A DNA stretch of 64,000 nt from Pseudomonas sp. URMO17WK12:I11. Lineage in GTDB: Bacteria; Pseudomonadota; Gammaproteobacteria; Pseudomonadales; Pseudomonadaceae. The DNA lies in contig NZ_VEDF01000004.1 in NCBI RefSeq assembly GCF_007677725.1, forward strand, positions 62,001 to 126,000, given 5' to 3'. The position numbers and the translations under genes are program-made. Shown here piece after piece: positions 17,451-27,300 of this stretch. The notes beneath the pieces were generated by a model. It searched no databases, had not been told where the DNA came from, and worked only from the letters and a program-made list of their open reading frames with translations. Numbering within the stretch: the stretch's first letter is position 1; each line of letters opens with the position of its first letter.

Positions 17451-17541
17451 GTTCGCAGCCCTCGCACGCTTTGACGGTCGAGCACAGGGCTTGAGCAAGG
17501 TTCACCTGGCGGGCGCAAATGGTCATTGCGCCCGCAGGCGA

Positions 17542-19140
17542 TCAGCCGATACCGGTAGGCCCGTCGAGCACTTGCCGTACGCGCCGGGCCAGGTCATGCG
17601 GCTGGCAAGGTTTGGAGATGACTTCGAACTCGGAGCCGCCAATGTCGGTGCGCTCGATCGAGTTTTCCGCGTAGCCGGTGGTGAGCAGTACCTTGATCTG
17701 CGGCTGCAGGCGCCGCACCTCCCGCGCCAGCATCACACCGTTCATGCCGCCTGGCATGATCAGGTCGGTGAACAACAGGTCGTAGCGCTCCCCGGCCTGG
17801 ATCAGTTTCAAGGCCTCGCGGGCGTTGAGCACCATGTCGGCCGAGTAGCCATAGTCTTCCAGCACCATCTTCGCCAGCTCTGCTACATCAGGGCGATCCT
17901 CGACGATCAGGACGCGTTCGCTGCCCACGCTGCGCTCGGCTGCGCGCACCGGCTGCTGCTGGACGATCTTGGCATCGTCGACCGGGAAATACAGGCGTAG
18001 CGTGGTGCCCTCACCCTCTTCGGTGTAGATGCGCGCCGCGCCACCTGACTGCTTGGCGAAGCCGTACACCATCGACAGCCCAAGCCCCGAACCCTTGCCC
18101 TCCTCCTTGGTGGTAAAGAACGGGTCCATGACGCGATCACGAATGCTGGCAGGCATGCCGATACCGTTGTCGGTGACCGACATGCTGACGTAGCTGCCTG
18201 GCAGCAAGCCGTCGAAAGAATGGTTGATATCGGTGACCAGCACGTTGCGCGTTTCGATGAACACATAGGGGCGCTGCCGACCGATCAGGGCATCGCGTGC
18301 ATTCATGAAGATATTGAGCAGCGCCACCTCCGCCTGGGTCGCATCGATGCGGCAGTTGCGCAGGTTCTCTTCCAGATCGAACTCGACTTCGACATCCGTG
18401 CCGAACGTGCGCTCCATCATCGGCCGCACATCGTCGATCAGGTGGTTGAGGTTGAGGACGCGGCCATGCAGCTTCTGCTTGCGAGCAAACGCCAGCAACT
18501 GCTTGGTCAGGGTGCTGGCACGATCGACGGCGGTCTGCGCATGGCCGACGCTGCGGCGCACGCGGTTGAGGTCGACCTGCGACTTGTCGGCTTCGCTGGC
18601 GATCAGCCCCAGGTAGCCGCCCATCACCTGCAGCAGGTTGTTGAAGTCGTGAGCAATGCCTCCGGTCAACTGCCCCAGGGCTTCCATTTTCTGCGACTGG
18701 CGCAAGGCGTCTTCAGCGTCTCGACGCCGGCTGACATCCAGTTGCGAGGCGAAGAAGTAGATCAGGTCGCCGCGCTCGTTGAAGATCGGCGAGATGAACA
18801 ACGCGTTCCAGAAACTGGAGCCATCCTTGCGGTAGTTGAGGATCTCGGTGGCAATGTCGACGCGCTGCTCAATCGCATCGCGCAGGGCATCGACAACGCT
18901 CGTGTCGGTGTCGGGCCCCTGCAGGAAGCGGCAATTCTGGCCGATGATCTCATCGCTGTCATAGCCGGTCATTTCCAGAAACGCCCGGTTGGCGAAGATG
19001 ATCGGGTTATCGTCACGGTTGGGATCGGTGACGATCATGGGCATGCGGGTGGTTTCGACGGCTGCAAAGAACATGTCGTGCGGCAGCTGCGAAATATCCC
19101 CTGAAGCTTGGTTGCTGACGCGCGCCTTCTTGCTGGTCAC
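17542..19140 (-). CDS. LOV-domain hybrid histidine kinase (blue-light sensor)
   Basis: 532 residues. LOV domain at about 22-135 with the photoreactive signature GQNCRFLQG (Cys70), flavin-contacting [11 protein letters not shown] and FFASQLDVS; histidine kinase dimerisation region with H164 in GGIAHDFNN; ATPase domain with N-box MNARDAL, DNGIGM and GSGLGLS; receiver domain at about 408-525 with phospho-acceptor D459 in [10 protein letters not shown]. It should autophosphorylate in response to blue light and pass phosphate to its own receiver. The layout and length match the P. syringae LOV-HK proteins. GTG 19140 is preceded by a perfect AAGGAGGT, which decides the start over an ATG at 19185. 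Confidence 0.9.
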   Translation of the reverse strand: MTSKKARVSNQASGDISQLPHDMFFAAVETTRMPMIVTDPNRDDNPIIFANRAFLEMTGYDSDEIIGQNCRFLQGPDTDTSVVDALRDAIEQRVDIATEILNYRKDGSSFWNALFISPIFNERGDLIYFFASQLDVSRRRDAEDALRQSQKMEALGQLTGGIAHDFNNLLQVMGGYLGLIASEADKSQVDLNRVRRSVGHAQTAVDRASTLTKQLLAFARKQKLHGRVLNLNHLIDDVRPMMERTFGTDVEVEFDLEENLRNCRIDATQAEVALLNIFMNARDALIGRQRPYVFIETRNVLVTDINHSFDGLLPGSYVSMSVTDNGIGMPASIRDRVMDPFFTTKEEGKGSGLGLSMVYGFAKQSGGAARIYTEEGEGTTLRLYFPVDDAKIVQQQPVRAAERSVGSERVLIVEDRPDVAELAKMVLEDYGYSADMVLNAREALKLIQAGERYDLLFTDLIMPGGMNGVMLAREVRRLQPQIKVLLTTGYAENSIERTDIGGSEFEVISKPCQPHDLARRVRQVLDGPTGIG

Positions 19141-19293
19141 TGGGACCTCCTTGATCGATGCATAGGCCGGATTCGATCTGGACAACCGTGATAGGCAGGT
19201 TGCTCAACCTTCACCGCTCGACGTTCGAAGCGGTGAACCTCAGGCGTTTTTATCCTGTCCCACGTCGAAAGGCAATCGGCTGGGAATGGCGTT

Positions 19294-19539
19294 ATGGATG
19301 TGTGGATGGACCTGCTCGAATGGCCGGCGATGGCCTTGACCGTACTGGCCGCCTGGTGCATCGGCTCAAGGCGTCCAGCCCGACGCAAGCTGGGCTTTTG
19401 CTGCTTCATTGCAAGCAATGTGCTGTGGGCCACCTGGGGCTGGCAGGCGCAGGCGTGGGCACTGATCATTCTGCAAGGGTGCCTGGGTGTGATGAATCTG
19501 CGTGGATGGAAGAAGAACACCGCGATGGAACCGGGCTAG
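19294..19539 (+). CDS. Small inner-membrane protein
   Basis: 81 residues, two or three membrane helices (MALTVLAAWCIGS, GFCCFIASNVLWATWGW, ALIILQGCLGVMNL) and a basic end GWKKN. Tryptophan-rich. I recall similar short conserved membrane proteins in Pseudomonas but no function. An internal ATG at 19306 is an alternative start; the ribosome site is weak at both. Confidence 0.55.
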   Translation: MDVWMDLLEWPAMALTVLAAWCIGSRRPARRKLGFCCFIASNVLWATWGWQAQAWALIILQGCLGVMNLRGWKKNTAMEPG

Positions 19540-19569
19540 GCGCCCGGTCCGGTTCAGACCTGGGCAGGA

Positions 19570-19794
19570 TCAGCGCTTGGCCTTCTCGTCGACGTCTGCC
19601 AGGCGGCGATTGATCTCTTCAGTCTGCTCTTCGAGCTCTTTGATCGAGGTGGGTGTGATCACCTTATCAACCACTTCGGTATCCGGATCCGGCGACTCAA
19701 GCACCGGGCTCGGCGCCTGCTCTCCGCGCTGCGCCTGATCAGACGAGATAGGGCGAGGGACTTTGTCGCCAGTAGTGCCGTCGGTATGTTTCAT
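19570..19794 (-). CDS. Small hydrophilic protein
   Basis: 74 residues, highly charged, disordered N-terminus (TDGTTGDKVPRP) and a C-terminal helix with coiled-coil character (IKELEEQTEEINRRLADVDEK). CAAGGAGCGCCC gives a good ribosome site for ATG 19794. No recognised family; the type is common among general-stress proteins of this genus. Confidence 0.55.
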   Translation of the reverse strand: MKHTDGTTGDKVPRPISSDQAQRGEQAPSPVLESPDPDTEVVDKVITPTSIKELEEQTEEINRRLADVDEKAKR

Positions 19795-19897
19795 GGGCGC
19801 TCCTTGTGTGAATGAGGTCTTTTCAAAAGAGCGTTGCGGCACGCAAAAAGTTTTATTTCGCTTACAGTTGCGACGCAAAAATACCTCAGCGCCTGGC

Positions 19898-22537
19898 TCA
19901 AGCCAGTTGCAGCATCTTCGCCACTTTTTCCAGCAACAGCTGGGTGTCGAAAGGCTTGGTCATGACCGCCGTACTTGGCGTGAGAAATCCTCCCTTGAGT
20001 ACGGAGGCTTCGGCGAAACCAGTGACGAACAGCACCCGTAGGTCCGGCCACTGCGCACGGGCGGCATCGGCCATCTGCCGACCATTCAAAGCGCCAGGCA
20101 GGCCAACGTCGGTGAGCAGAAGATCGAAAGCGGCACTGCTGCGCAGCAGTTGCAACGCCCCCGCACCCTCCTCGGCTTGCTCCACCTCATAACCTGCCTC
20201 CCTCAAGGTTTCGACCATGGTCATGCGCACGATGGGTTCGTCATCGACCACAAGGATGCGACTGCTATGGGCGACGGGCGCCCTATGCGTTGGCAGCTGG
20301 CTATGTGTCTGCGCTGGCTGCTCACCTTCATGGCGTGGCAGGAACAAACGCATGGTAGTACCGACGCCCTCCCTGGAGTGCACGTCTATCTGACCTCCGG
20401 ATTGTCGAACGAACCCGTGGACCATCGATAACCCCAGCCCGGTGCCTTGCCCAAGCGGTTTAGTAGTGAAGAAAGGATCGAAGATACGCTTGATATCCTG
20501 GGCCGAAATGCCGGCGCCGGTATCGGCCACGCTGATCAGGATGTAGTCGCCAGCCGGAAGATCAGCCTGCAACGCCGCGGCACCTGCGAGTTCCACCACT
20601 TGAGTGGTAATGGAAATGGCGCCGTTGCCACCTGGCATCGCATCGCGTGAATTGATCGCCAGGTTGAGCAGTGAACTTTCCAACTGTACCGGGTCTATGC
20701 GCGCCAGTCCGGTGTCGGGCGCCAGGTGCGTGATCACCGAAATAGCCGGGCCCACCGATCGGTTGATCAGGTCGACCAGGTCCTCGACCAGGGCGTTGAT
20801 GTCGGTAGGCCGGGGATCCAGGGTCTGGCGGCGGGAAAAAGCCAACAGACGCTGGGTCAGCGAGGCGGCACGTTTGGCACTGACCTGGATGCCATTGAGC
20901 AGCCGCTCGCTATTGTCGGTTCGGCCCTGGCCCAAGCGCCGAGCGAGTAGATCGGCGCTGCCGAGGATGGCCGCCAGGATATTGTTGAAGTCGTGCGCAA
21001 TGCCTCCGGTGAGCTGGCCGAGGGCTTCCATCTTCTGCGACTGACGCAGAGCCTCGTTGGCCTGGGACAACTCTTCGGTACGCTGCGCAACCCGATCTTC
21101 GAGGGTCGCCTTGGCCACTTGCACTTCACGGTACAGCTGAGCGTTATCGATGGCCACGGCGGCTTGGGCGGCGAGCGAGACCATCAGATGTTCGTGACGC
21201 TCGGTGAACCGGCCAGGCTCCGAGTGTCCGAAGAACAACCCGCCCAGCACGTCGCCAGTGCGCGAAACCACCGAAATGGCCAAGTAGCTGCGCACGGGCA
21301 GGTGGCCTTCGGGCATGCCATGATGCGGGGCAAATTGACCGTAGCGCGGGTCGCTGAGGATATCCTGCGAGCGCACCACGCCTTCATTACGAAACGTTGG
21401 GGCGAACACAGGCGTCGCCCGCGGATGCCCGAGTTTCTCGAACGCTGAGCGATCAGTCCCTGACAATGTGTAGAGCTTGAGGTGAGCCCCGGCTGCATCG
21501 ACTTCGTTGGCGAAGTAGGCGCCGTAGGCGGCACCGGTCAGCGCCATGCCCGCGTCTGTCAGGTTCTGGACGATGCGCTCGAGGTTGAGGTCGCTGGCGA
21601 ATGCTGCATTGATGTCGCGCAGGATCCCCAGCGTCCGGCTCTCCTCCCGCAAAGCCTGCTCGACCTCGACGCGATTGGTGACGTCGAAGCCCTCGCAGAA
21701 TATGCCGGTCACGACACCACTGTCGTCGAACACCGGCTCATAGACGAAATCGAGGTAACGGGTAGCCTTGCCCTCGCTACCCCAGTACAGCGAGATGGCG
21801 GTTCCGGTAGCCACGAACCGTTCGCCCGAGGCGTAGACATTGTCGAGCCAGGCAAAATAGCCCTGCCCGTCCAGATCGGGGAACACCTCGCGGACCGATC
21901 TGCCCAGGTAGCCACGATCACCGAAGCTGCGGCGAAACGCTTCGTTGACGAACTCGAAGATGTGCTCCGGACCACGCAGAATGGTAATGAACCCAGGCGC
22001 CTGATCGAACATGCGCCGGTCGCGCCCGAGCGTGATATGCGAAGGCACAGGTTCCATCGCCGACAGATGCACTTCCTGACCCTGCACCAGGATCCCCGCC
22101 ACTTCTCCATCCGGGCCACGAAGCGGACTGAGGCTGAACGCCCACGGCTTTTCTCGATCGAGCCTGACCGGAAACTCCGAATCGGACAGTAACAGCAGCG
22201 CGCCCTTTTCCAGCACGACGTCGAGCTGCAAGGCCACGCGGGCCCATACTGACGTCCATACATCGTGGGCGGGGTGCCCTAGCGCCTGAGGATGACGATG
22301 CCCCATCGCCGGGACCCAGGCATCGTTGTACAGCACCCTGCGCTGCGCCCCCCAGATGATCGCCGAAGGGAGATCGGAACTGAGCAAAAACGCATACGCC
22401 TGAGCAAGGGCCTCTGGCCAAAGCGCTCGGTCACCCAGCGGGGTGCGCGTCCACTCGGTACTTGCCAGCGGCTGCGCAGAGGCAGTGGATGAACAGGTCG
22501 TAGCGTTATCCGTCGGGCGTTGGTCGTCGCAGTCCAT
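19898..22537 (-). CDS. PAS/GAF hybrid histidine kinase
   Basis: 879 residues. Two PAS-type sensor domains (about 30-150 and 165-300, the second with APGFITILRGPEHIFEFVN), a GAF domain (about 310-470, ending with AAQAAVAIDNAQLYREV), a coiled coil, then kinase core with GGIAHDFNN phospho-histidine, N-box INSRDAMPG, GAGIS and GTGLGLSMVHG, and a C-terminal receiver with FDLLLTDVGLPG. No membrane segment, so the stimulus is cytoplasmic. ATG 22537 is chosen; the longer frame begins with TTG at 22558. It is in the same family as the LOV kinase 0.7 kb away and shares its kinase core motif, suggesting a common downstream partner. Confidence 0.88.
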   Translation of the reverse strand: MDCDDQRPTDNATTCSSTASAQPLASTEWTRTPLGDRALWPEALAQAYAFLLSSDLPSAIIWGAQRRVLYNDAWVPAMGHRHPQALGHPAHDVWTSVWARVALQLDVVLEKGALLLLSDSEFPVRLDREKPWAFSLSPLRGPDGEVAGILVQGQEVHLSAMEPVPSHITLGRDRRMFDQAPGFITILRGPEHIFEFVNEAFRRSFGDRGYLGRSVREVFPDLDGQGYFAWLDNVYASGERFVATGTAISLYWGSEGKATRYLDFVYEPVFDDSGVVTGIFCEGFDVTNRVEVEQALREESRTLGILRDINAAFASDLNLERIVQNLTDAGMALTGAAYGAYFANEVDAAGAHLKLYTLSGTDRSAFEKLGHPRATPVFAPTFRNEGVVRSQDILSDPRYGQFAPHHGMPEGHLPVRSYLAISVVSRTGDVLGGLFFGHSEPGRFTERHEHLMVSLAAQAAVAIDNAQLYREVQVAKATLEDRVAQRTEELSQANEALRQSQKMEALGQLTGGIAHDFNNILAAILGSADLLARRLGQGRTDNSERLLNGIQVSAKRAASLTQRLLAFSRRQTLDPRPTDINALVEDLVDLINRSVGPAISVITHLAPDTGLARIDPVQLESSLLNLAINSRDAMPGGNGAISITTQVVELAGAAALQADLPAGDYILISVADTGAGISAQDIKRIFDPFFTTKPLGQGTGLGLSMVHGFVRQSGGQIDVHSREGVGTTMRLFLPRHEGEQPAQTHSQLPTHRAPVAHSSRILVVDDEPIVRMTMVETLREAGYEVEQAEEGAGALQLLRSSAAFDLLLTDVGLPGALNGRQMADAARAQWPDLRVLFVTGFAEASVLKGGFLTPSTAVMTKPFDTQLLLEKVAKMLQLA

Positions 22538-22672
22538 GATCAGTGGTCGCCGGGGCAATACAGTGGATTTATACCTTCATGCCAGGTTGAGCACACCTGG
22601 CCGCACTTGTTCCATCCGCTGAACAAGGCAACCGACCAGCTACCGGGTGAGATCGGGTCCAGCTACCGGACG

Positions 22673-22699
22673 AAAAAAACCCGCGCACCGGGCGCGGGT
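22673..22699 (-). terminator. Rho-independent terminator of PepSY gene
   Basis: On the minus strand ACCCGCGC, a five-base loop and GCGCGGGT are followed by a run of seven T. It starts 29 bases past the stop of the PepSY-domain gene. Confidence 0.85.
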
Positions 22700-22727
22700 C
22701 GCTCATGGAGCAACACCCGCCCTATGA

Positions 22728-23000
22728 TCAGTTGTCGAGCTCATCCTTGATGATCTTGCCGTCGCGCGGATCGACCTGGAACTCATACTGCTTGCCGTCA
22801 GCCTTCATGCCTTCACCTTCCCAATGACCATCGTCGGCCTCGATCTTGGTGATCTGAGTGTAACCAGCGCCCTTGAGCGTGGCCTCTGCCTGGTCCTTGG
22901 TCACTTTCCAATCCGCACCAGGCTGGTCCGCCCAGGCCGAGGAAGCCGCCATCGCACCTACCATTGCCAAGCCGGTGAACACTCGGGTCATCGCTTTCAT
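22728..23000 (-). CDS. Periplasmic PepSY-domain protein
   Basis: 90 residues: signal peptide with AMAASSAWA cleavage before DQPGADW, then a single PepSY domain (TKDQAEATLKGAGYTQITKI, WEGEGMKADGKQYEFQVDP). Such short secreted PepSY proteins are thought to inhibit or chaperone proteases or to bind ligands; exact role unknown. ATG 23000 with AAGGA eight bases upstream is chosen over a TTG two codons earlier. It has its own terminator and stands alone. Confidence 0.8.
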   Translation of the reverse strand: MKAMTRVFTGLAMVGAMAASSAWADQPGADWKVTKDQAEATLKGAGYTQITKIEADDGHWEGEGMKADGKQYEFQVDPRDGKIIKDELDN

Positions 23001-23183
23001 CGTCAATATCCTTTTTCAGAGGGGTTGATGATCCGACTCGCCGGGGCTTGCCGGCGTTCATTCTTTCTCACTGCCCGCCCCTGCCTGGATCCGACTGTCG
23101 GGAATGTGCCGGACCGGCTTCACAATGCCTGAGCAGCTGGTAGTGTCAGATCGAAGTGTTGCAGGCAGGGTCAAGGAGGGATC

Positions 23184-23426
23184 ATGAATAAACTGGACGC
23201 TATCCGTATCACAGCGCAGCTCAATGCGTGCGGGCAGGCGTTGCGCTCGCTGCGCGCCTACGATCAAGGTGCCGCTCGCCGGACAGCAGCCGAGCTCTAC
23301 AAGCTAAGGCTGCGTGCTGAATTCCAGTACAACGCCCTGAAGGCCCTGCAGCAGCGAGACCACCACTCTGACCCCGAACTGGACCAGTTCAACTGGCTGC
23401 TGGCGTCAGAGGACTCGTCAGCCTGA
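23184..23426 (+). CDS. Small conserved hypothetical protein
   Basis: 80 residues, predicted helical and basic-to-neutral (RRTAAELYKLRLRAEFQYNA), no signal or membrane segment. AAGGAGGGATC gives a near-consensus ribosome site. I cannot name a family. Confidence 0.6.
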   Translation: MNKLDAIRITAQLNACGQALRSLRAYDQGAARRTAAELYKLRLRAEFQYNALKALQQRDHHSDPELDQFNWLLASEDSSA

Positions 23427-23455
23427 CGATAATCGGCCTCTGATCGCTACCACGC

Positions 23456-23617
23456 TCAGAGCGCCGTTTCGCCGTCATCGTCAATATCGATGTCAGCTTC
23501 GTAGGCGTCGGTCGCGTCGGCGTCGTTCAACGGCGGCGAGGTAGGTTTGAGGGGGTCATTGATATACGGCACCCCGCTAGGACCCTGTTCTTCCAGACCT
23601 TCGGTTTTCGGCTGCAT
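23456..23617 (-). CDS. Small acidic protein
   Basis: 53 residues, Pro/Asp-rich and probably disordered, ending in the very acidic YEADIDIDDDGETAL. AAAGGAGGAACAACC precedes ATG 23617, so it is likely translated; the longer frame to 23689 has no ribosome site. Function unknown. Confidence 0.55.
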   Translation of the reverse strand: MQPKTEGLEEQGPSGVPYINDPLKPTSPPLNDADATDAYEADIDIDDDGETAL

Positions 23618-23866
23618 GGTTGTTCCTCCTTTAAGCAATGGAGCCGCCAGGTATCGAGGGGTTCCGGCTTTTTGACTGCGCAAGCGCATTTTTTGCGCCG
23701 CTGAGATCGAACGCCGCCTCTAGAGCCCGCTCGGTTCAGGAAAAATCAGAGCGGACACTGAATTTTTCACAACGCTCGGATGTCTCAGTGATAGCGCACT
23801 GCTACCACCCTGCCCAGGCCATATCACAATGGCTGGACATTCAACCCGTCCAAGCGTGCGCTGGGC

Positions 23867-24289
23867 GTGAGTATCGATATGAAAACGTTTGATCTAGCCA
23901 AGTTGCGTCCAGCCATCTTGTTGGTAGAGGACGAGCCCATCATCCGTGAGCTGTTGGCCTACGCCTTGGAAGACCTGGGTGCCGTCGTGACCCAGGCCGA
24001 AACGGCCGCCCAAGGCCTGCAGACCTTGCAGACGCAGTCATTCGCGCTGCTCCTCACCGATGTAAGGACTCCGGGGTCGTTAAATGGCCTGGAACTGGCG
24101 AAGATCGCCGCACAGCAATTTCCACGAATGAAGCTGATGGTCACCAGTGGCTACTACGACACTATCCATCAAGCCTTGCCTGAAGGGGTCAAGTTTCTGC
24201 CCAAACCGTGGACCCTTGAATCGCTGGTCGGCGCGATCGAGGAGCTGCTCGCGCAACCGGCCGGCTTGGCCATGCAGCCTGCCGCCTAG
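23867..24289 (+). CDS. Single-domain response regulator
   Basis: 140 residues, receiver domain only: acidic pocket VEDEP, phospho-acceptor in LLLTDVRTPG, the switch residue in MVTSGYY and lysine in FLPKPW. The KPW ending and TDVRTPGSLNG resemble receivers attached to hybrid kinases in this window. No output domain, so it acts as phosphate shuttle or sink, or through protein contact. GTG 23867 and ATG 23879 are both possible starts; neither has a strong ribosome site. It converges on the CheB-CheR kinase. Confidence 0.85.
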   Translation: MSIDMKTFDLAKLRPAILLVEDEPIIRELLAYALEDLGAVVTQAETAAQGLQTLQTQSFALLLTDVRTPGSLNGLELAKIAAQQFPRMKLMVTSGYYDTIHQALPEGVKFLPKPWTLESLVGAIEELLAQPAGLAMQPAA

Positions 24290-24361
24290 CGTACAGGTGG
24301 CGAGCTGCGCGACGGGCTGAGCCAGCTCCGCCAGTAATCTCCTCGTGAGGCAACCCCACCT

Positions 24362-27300
24362 TCACTCCAACGCTGCCTTGCACAACGACTCGATGGCGCC
24401 CACTAGCTCGTCGTACTGCACGGGCTTGCTCAAATGCCGATCGAACAGCATGCTTTTGCCGCTGGCCGGATCAGTTGCCGTGGCGTAACTCGTGAGGGCA
24501 ATTGCCGGCGTGCTGCGGTGAACCTTCCCGGCTCTGAGTGCGCCGACGAGCTCATGACCGTCCATTTCCGGCATGCCGATATCAGTCACGATGACGTCGA
24601 AACGCTCCTGCAGCGTCTGCTCCAACGCCTGGCGCGGGTTGTCATAGCTGCAAACCACGGCATCCTCCATTTCCAGCAGCATGCGCAGGACATTCAGCAC
24701 CTCAGGAGAGTCATCGACGAGTAACACCTTGATGCCGCTCAAGCGCCCCTGCTCCTGATCAATCGCCTCGCTTTGCGGGCCACCGGCGAGAGGTTTTGCC
24801 GAGAGTGGCAGCGCGACACTCAACGTGCAGCCGTGGCCGATCCCGGCAGAACGTGCAACCATCGAGCCGCCATGGGCCTGCACCAACTGGCGCGCCAGCG
24901 CCAGGCCAATTCCCAATCCCGCGCGCTGATGACCTGCGTGCATGGGCTTGGTCTGCCTGAACAGATCGAACACCTGCTCGAGCTCGGCGCTCGCCAACCC
25001 TGCCCCGTTGTCGCTGATGTCGATATGCGCGTGTAGCTCGACCTGGCTCAGAACGATCCCAACCTTGGCCGATTCACCGCTGAATTTCAGCGCGTTCTGC
25101 AACAGGTTCCAGATCACCTGTTCCAATCGCGTCGGGTCCGCCTCGACAATCAGCGCGGGCGTGTTCGCGCAGGGTTTGTCAAAGCTGATTTGCGCCCGGG
25201 GATACTCCTCGCTGATCACCGCATGGATATCGCCCAGCATGGCGCCCAGGTCGATGAGGCGAGTTTGCAACTTCAACTTGCCTGAGCGGATACGTGCGAC
25301 GTCGAGCAAATCGTCGATGATACGTGTCTGGCTGGTGACGGCGTCGCCAATCGCAACCACCGCCTTGCTGGCATGCTCGCTATTGCGCACCGTGGGTAGC
25401 CTGCGCAGGATTTCGGCATTGAGCTGAATGAGGTTCAGCGGGTGCTTGAGCTCATGGGACATGAGCGCAAAGAACTCGTCCTTGAGCGTGAGCGGACTCT
25501 TGCTCTCGGCGAGCTTCTTGCACTGCTCATCATGCAGGCGCTTGTGACCGGTCAGATCGCGGGCGATCTTGACGAAGCCCTCGCCGCTCTGAGCACGCAG
25601 CAGGGCGATTTCACCGCTGCAGAAGAAGCGGCTACCGTCCTTGCGCAGGTGCCAACGCTCGTCTTCACCACGGCCATGCTCCCGGGCGTTGCGCATTTCT
25701 GCCTGCGCGACCCCCGCGCTGCGGTCCTCAGGGGTGAAGATCAGTTCGATGGAAGCGCCGATCACCTCCTCGGCGCTGTAGCCGAACATCAACTGGGCGC
25801 CGGTATTCCAGTCGGTGATGAGACCGTGTCCATCGAGGATGATGATGGCGAAATCGTGGGTGCTTTCGGCGACCAGGCGCATGCGTTCCTGGCCCAGACG
25901 CAGATCGTCCTCGGCCTCGCGGCGCTTGGTAATGTCGATGAACGTCAGTACCGTGCCATCGATGTGGTCCTCGCTCGAGCGGTACGGCAACAGCCGGGCA
26001 ATGTACCAGCGACCATCCGAGCTGCTGACTTCTCGTTCGAGCATGGTCAGCGATTCATAGACCGAAGAGGCGTCTGCGGCGAGCTCCGGGTAATCGAGCC
26101 GGTGTGTGATATCCAGCAGGGACCGGCCGGTGTCCACGGGCAACATGCTGAAGATTTCCTTTGCACGGGGCGTGAACCAGCGGATATGCATGTTGCGGTC
26201 GACGAACACCGTTGCGATATCGGTCGAGGCGATCAAGTTGGCCAGGTAATCGTTGATCTTGTCGGTTTCCTCGACCTTGGTTTTGAGCTCGTAATTGACC
26301 GTCAGCAACTCCTCGTTGATCGACTGCAGCTCTTCCTTGCTGGTTTCAAGCTCTTCGGTCGCTGAGCGCAGCTCCTCGTTGATGGCCTGCATCTCTTCAT
26401 TGGAAGCCTTCAGCTCCTCGCTGGAAACCTCCGATTGCTCGATGGTTTCCTGCAGGTGCAGCTTGGTGCGCTGCAGCTCATTCTCCAGGCTGACCAACAC
26501 CTGGTTCTCGCTCTGCGAATCCAGTTCGAGAAGCTCGGAAACCGGCGTGACGGCGCTGATGTTGAAAACGAGAGTGCGCACGTCCTGATCGGTAATCTTG
26601 TCCTTGAACGGGCGCGCGGTGATATCGACCAGGTAATCGCCTTCGGCGTCGTTGATCCGAACCTTGCGCGACAGCGCCGGCTTGCCACTGTGCTGCACCT
26701 GGTACAGCGTGGTGCGCAGCTCCAGGCGCAGCTGCGGCATGATCAACACCAGCACGTTGCGCCCAACTTCACCGGTGACATAACGCAAGAACTTACCGGC
26801 GCCCTCGTTCATGTGCAGGATGTCGCCATTGGGATCAACGATCATGCTGGGCGGCATCTGTTCGGCCATGGCTCGCTGGTGAATCTCAGCGTAGGAGAAT
26901 TTGCGTGCAGGCGGCAACATCGGCGGCGGCACCGCCAGGCTGGACAGAGAAAATCCACCACGCGGCATCGAAGGTGCGCGGCGGCTGGCATTGGTTCCGG
27001 CGCGGGCGCGGAAGATCCGGTTGCGTTTGTCGACCGCCGTGAACAGCTCGGGGCAGGCGTCTGCTGATTCCGACGACCCCATGAACAAGTACCCGCCCGG
27101 CTTTAGGGCGAAATGGAACATTTGCAGCATTTGGCGCTGGATATCACGGTCCAGGTAGATCAGCAGGTTGCGGCAGACGATCAGGTCGATCTGGGAAAAC
27201 GGCGGGTCCGACAGCAAGCTGTGCTTGGCGAACAGCACCTTCTCGCGGATCTCCTTGCGCACTCGGTAGTGCTCGCCCTCCCTGAGAAAGTACTGGCGCA

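Noticed and set aside
23677..23694. TGCG-CAAG-CGCA followed by six T as terminator
   Set aside because: The stem has only four pairs and no gene ends before it on that strand.
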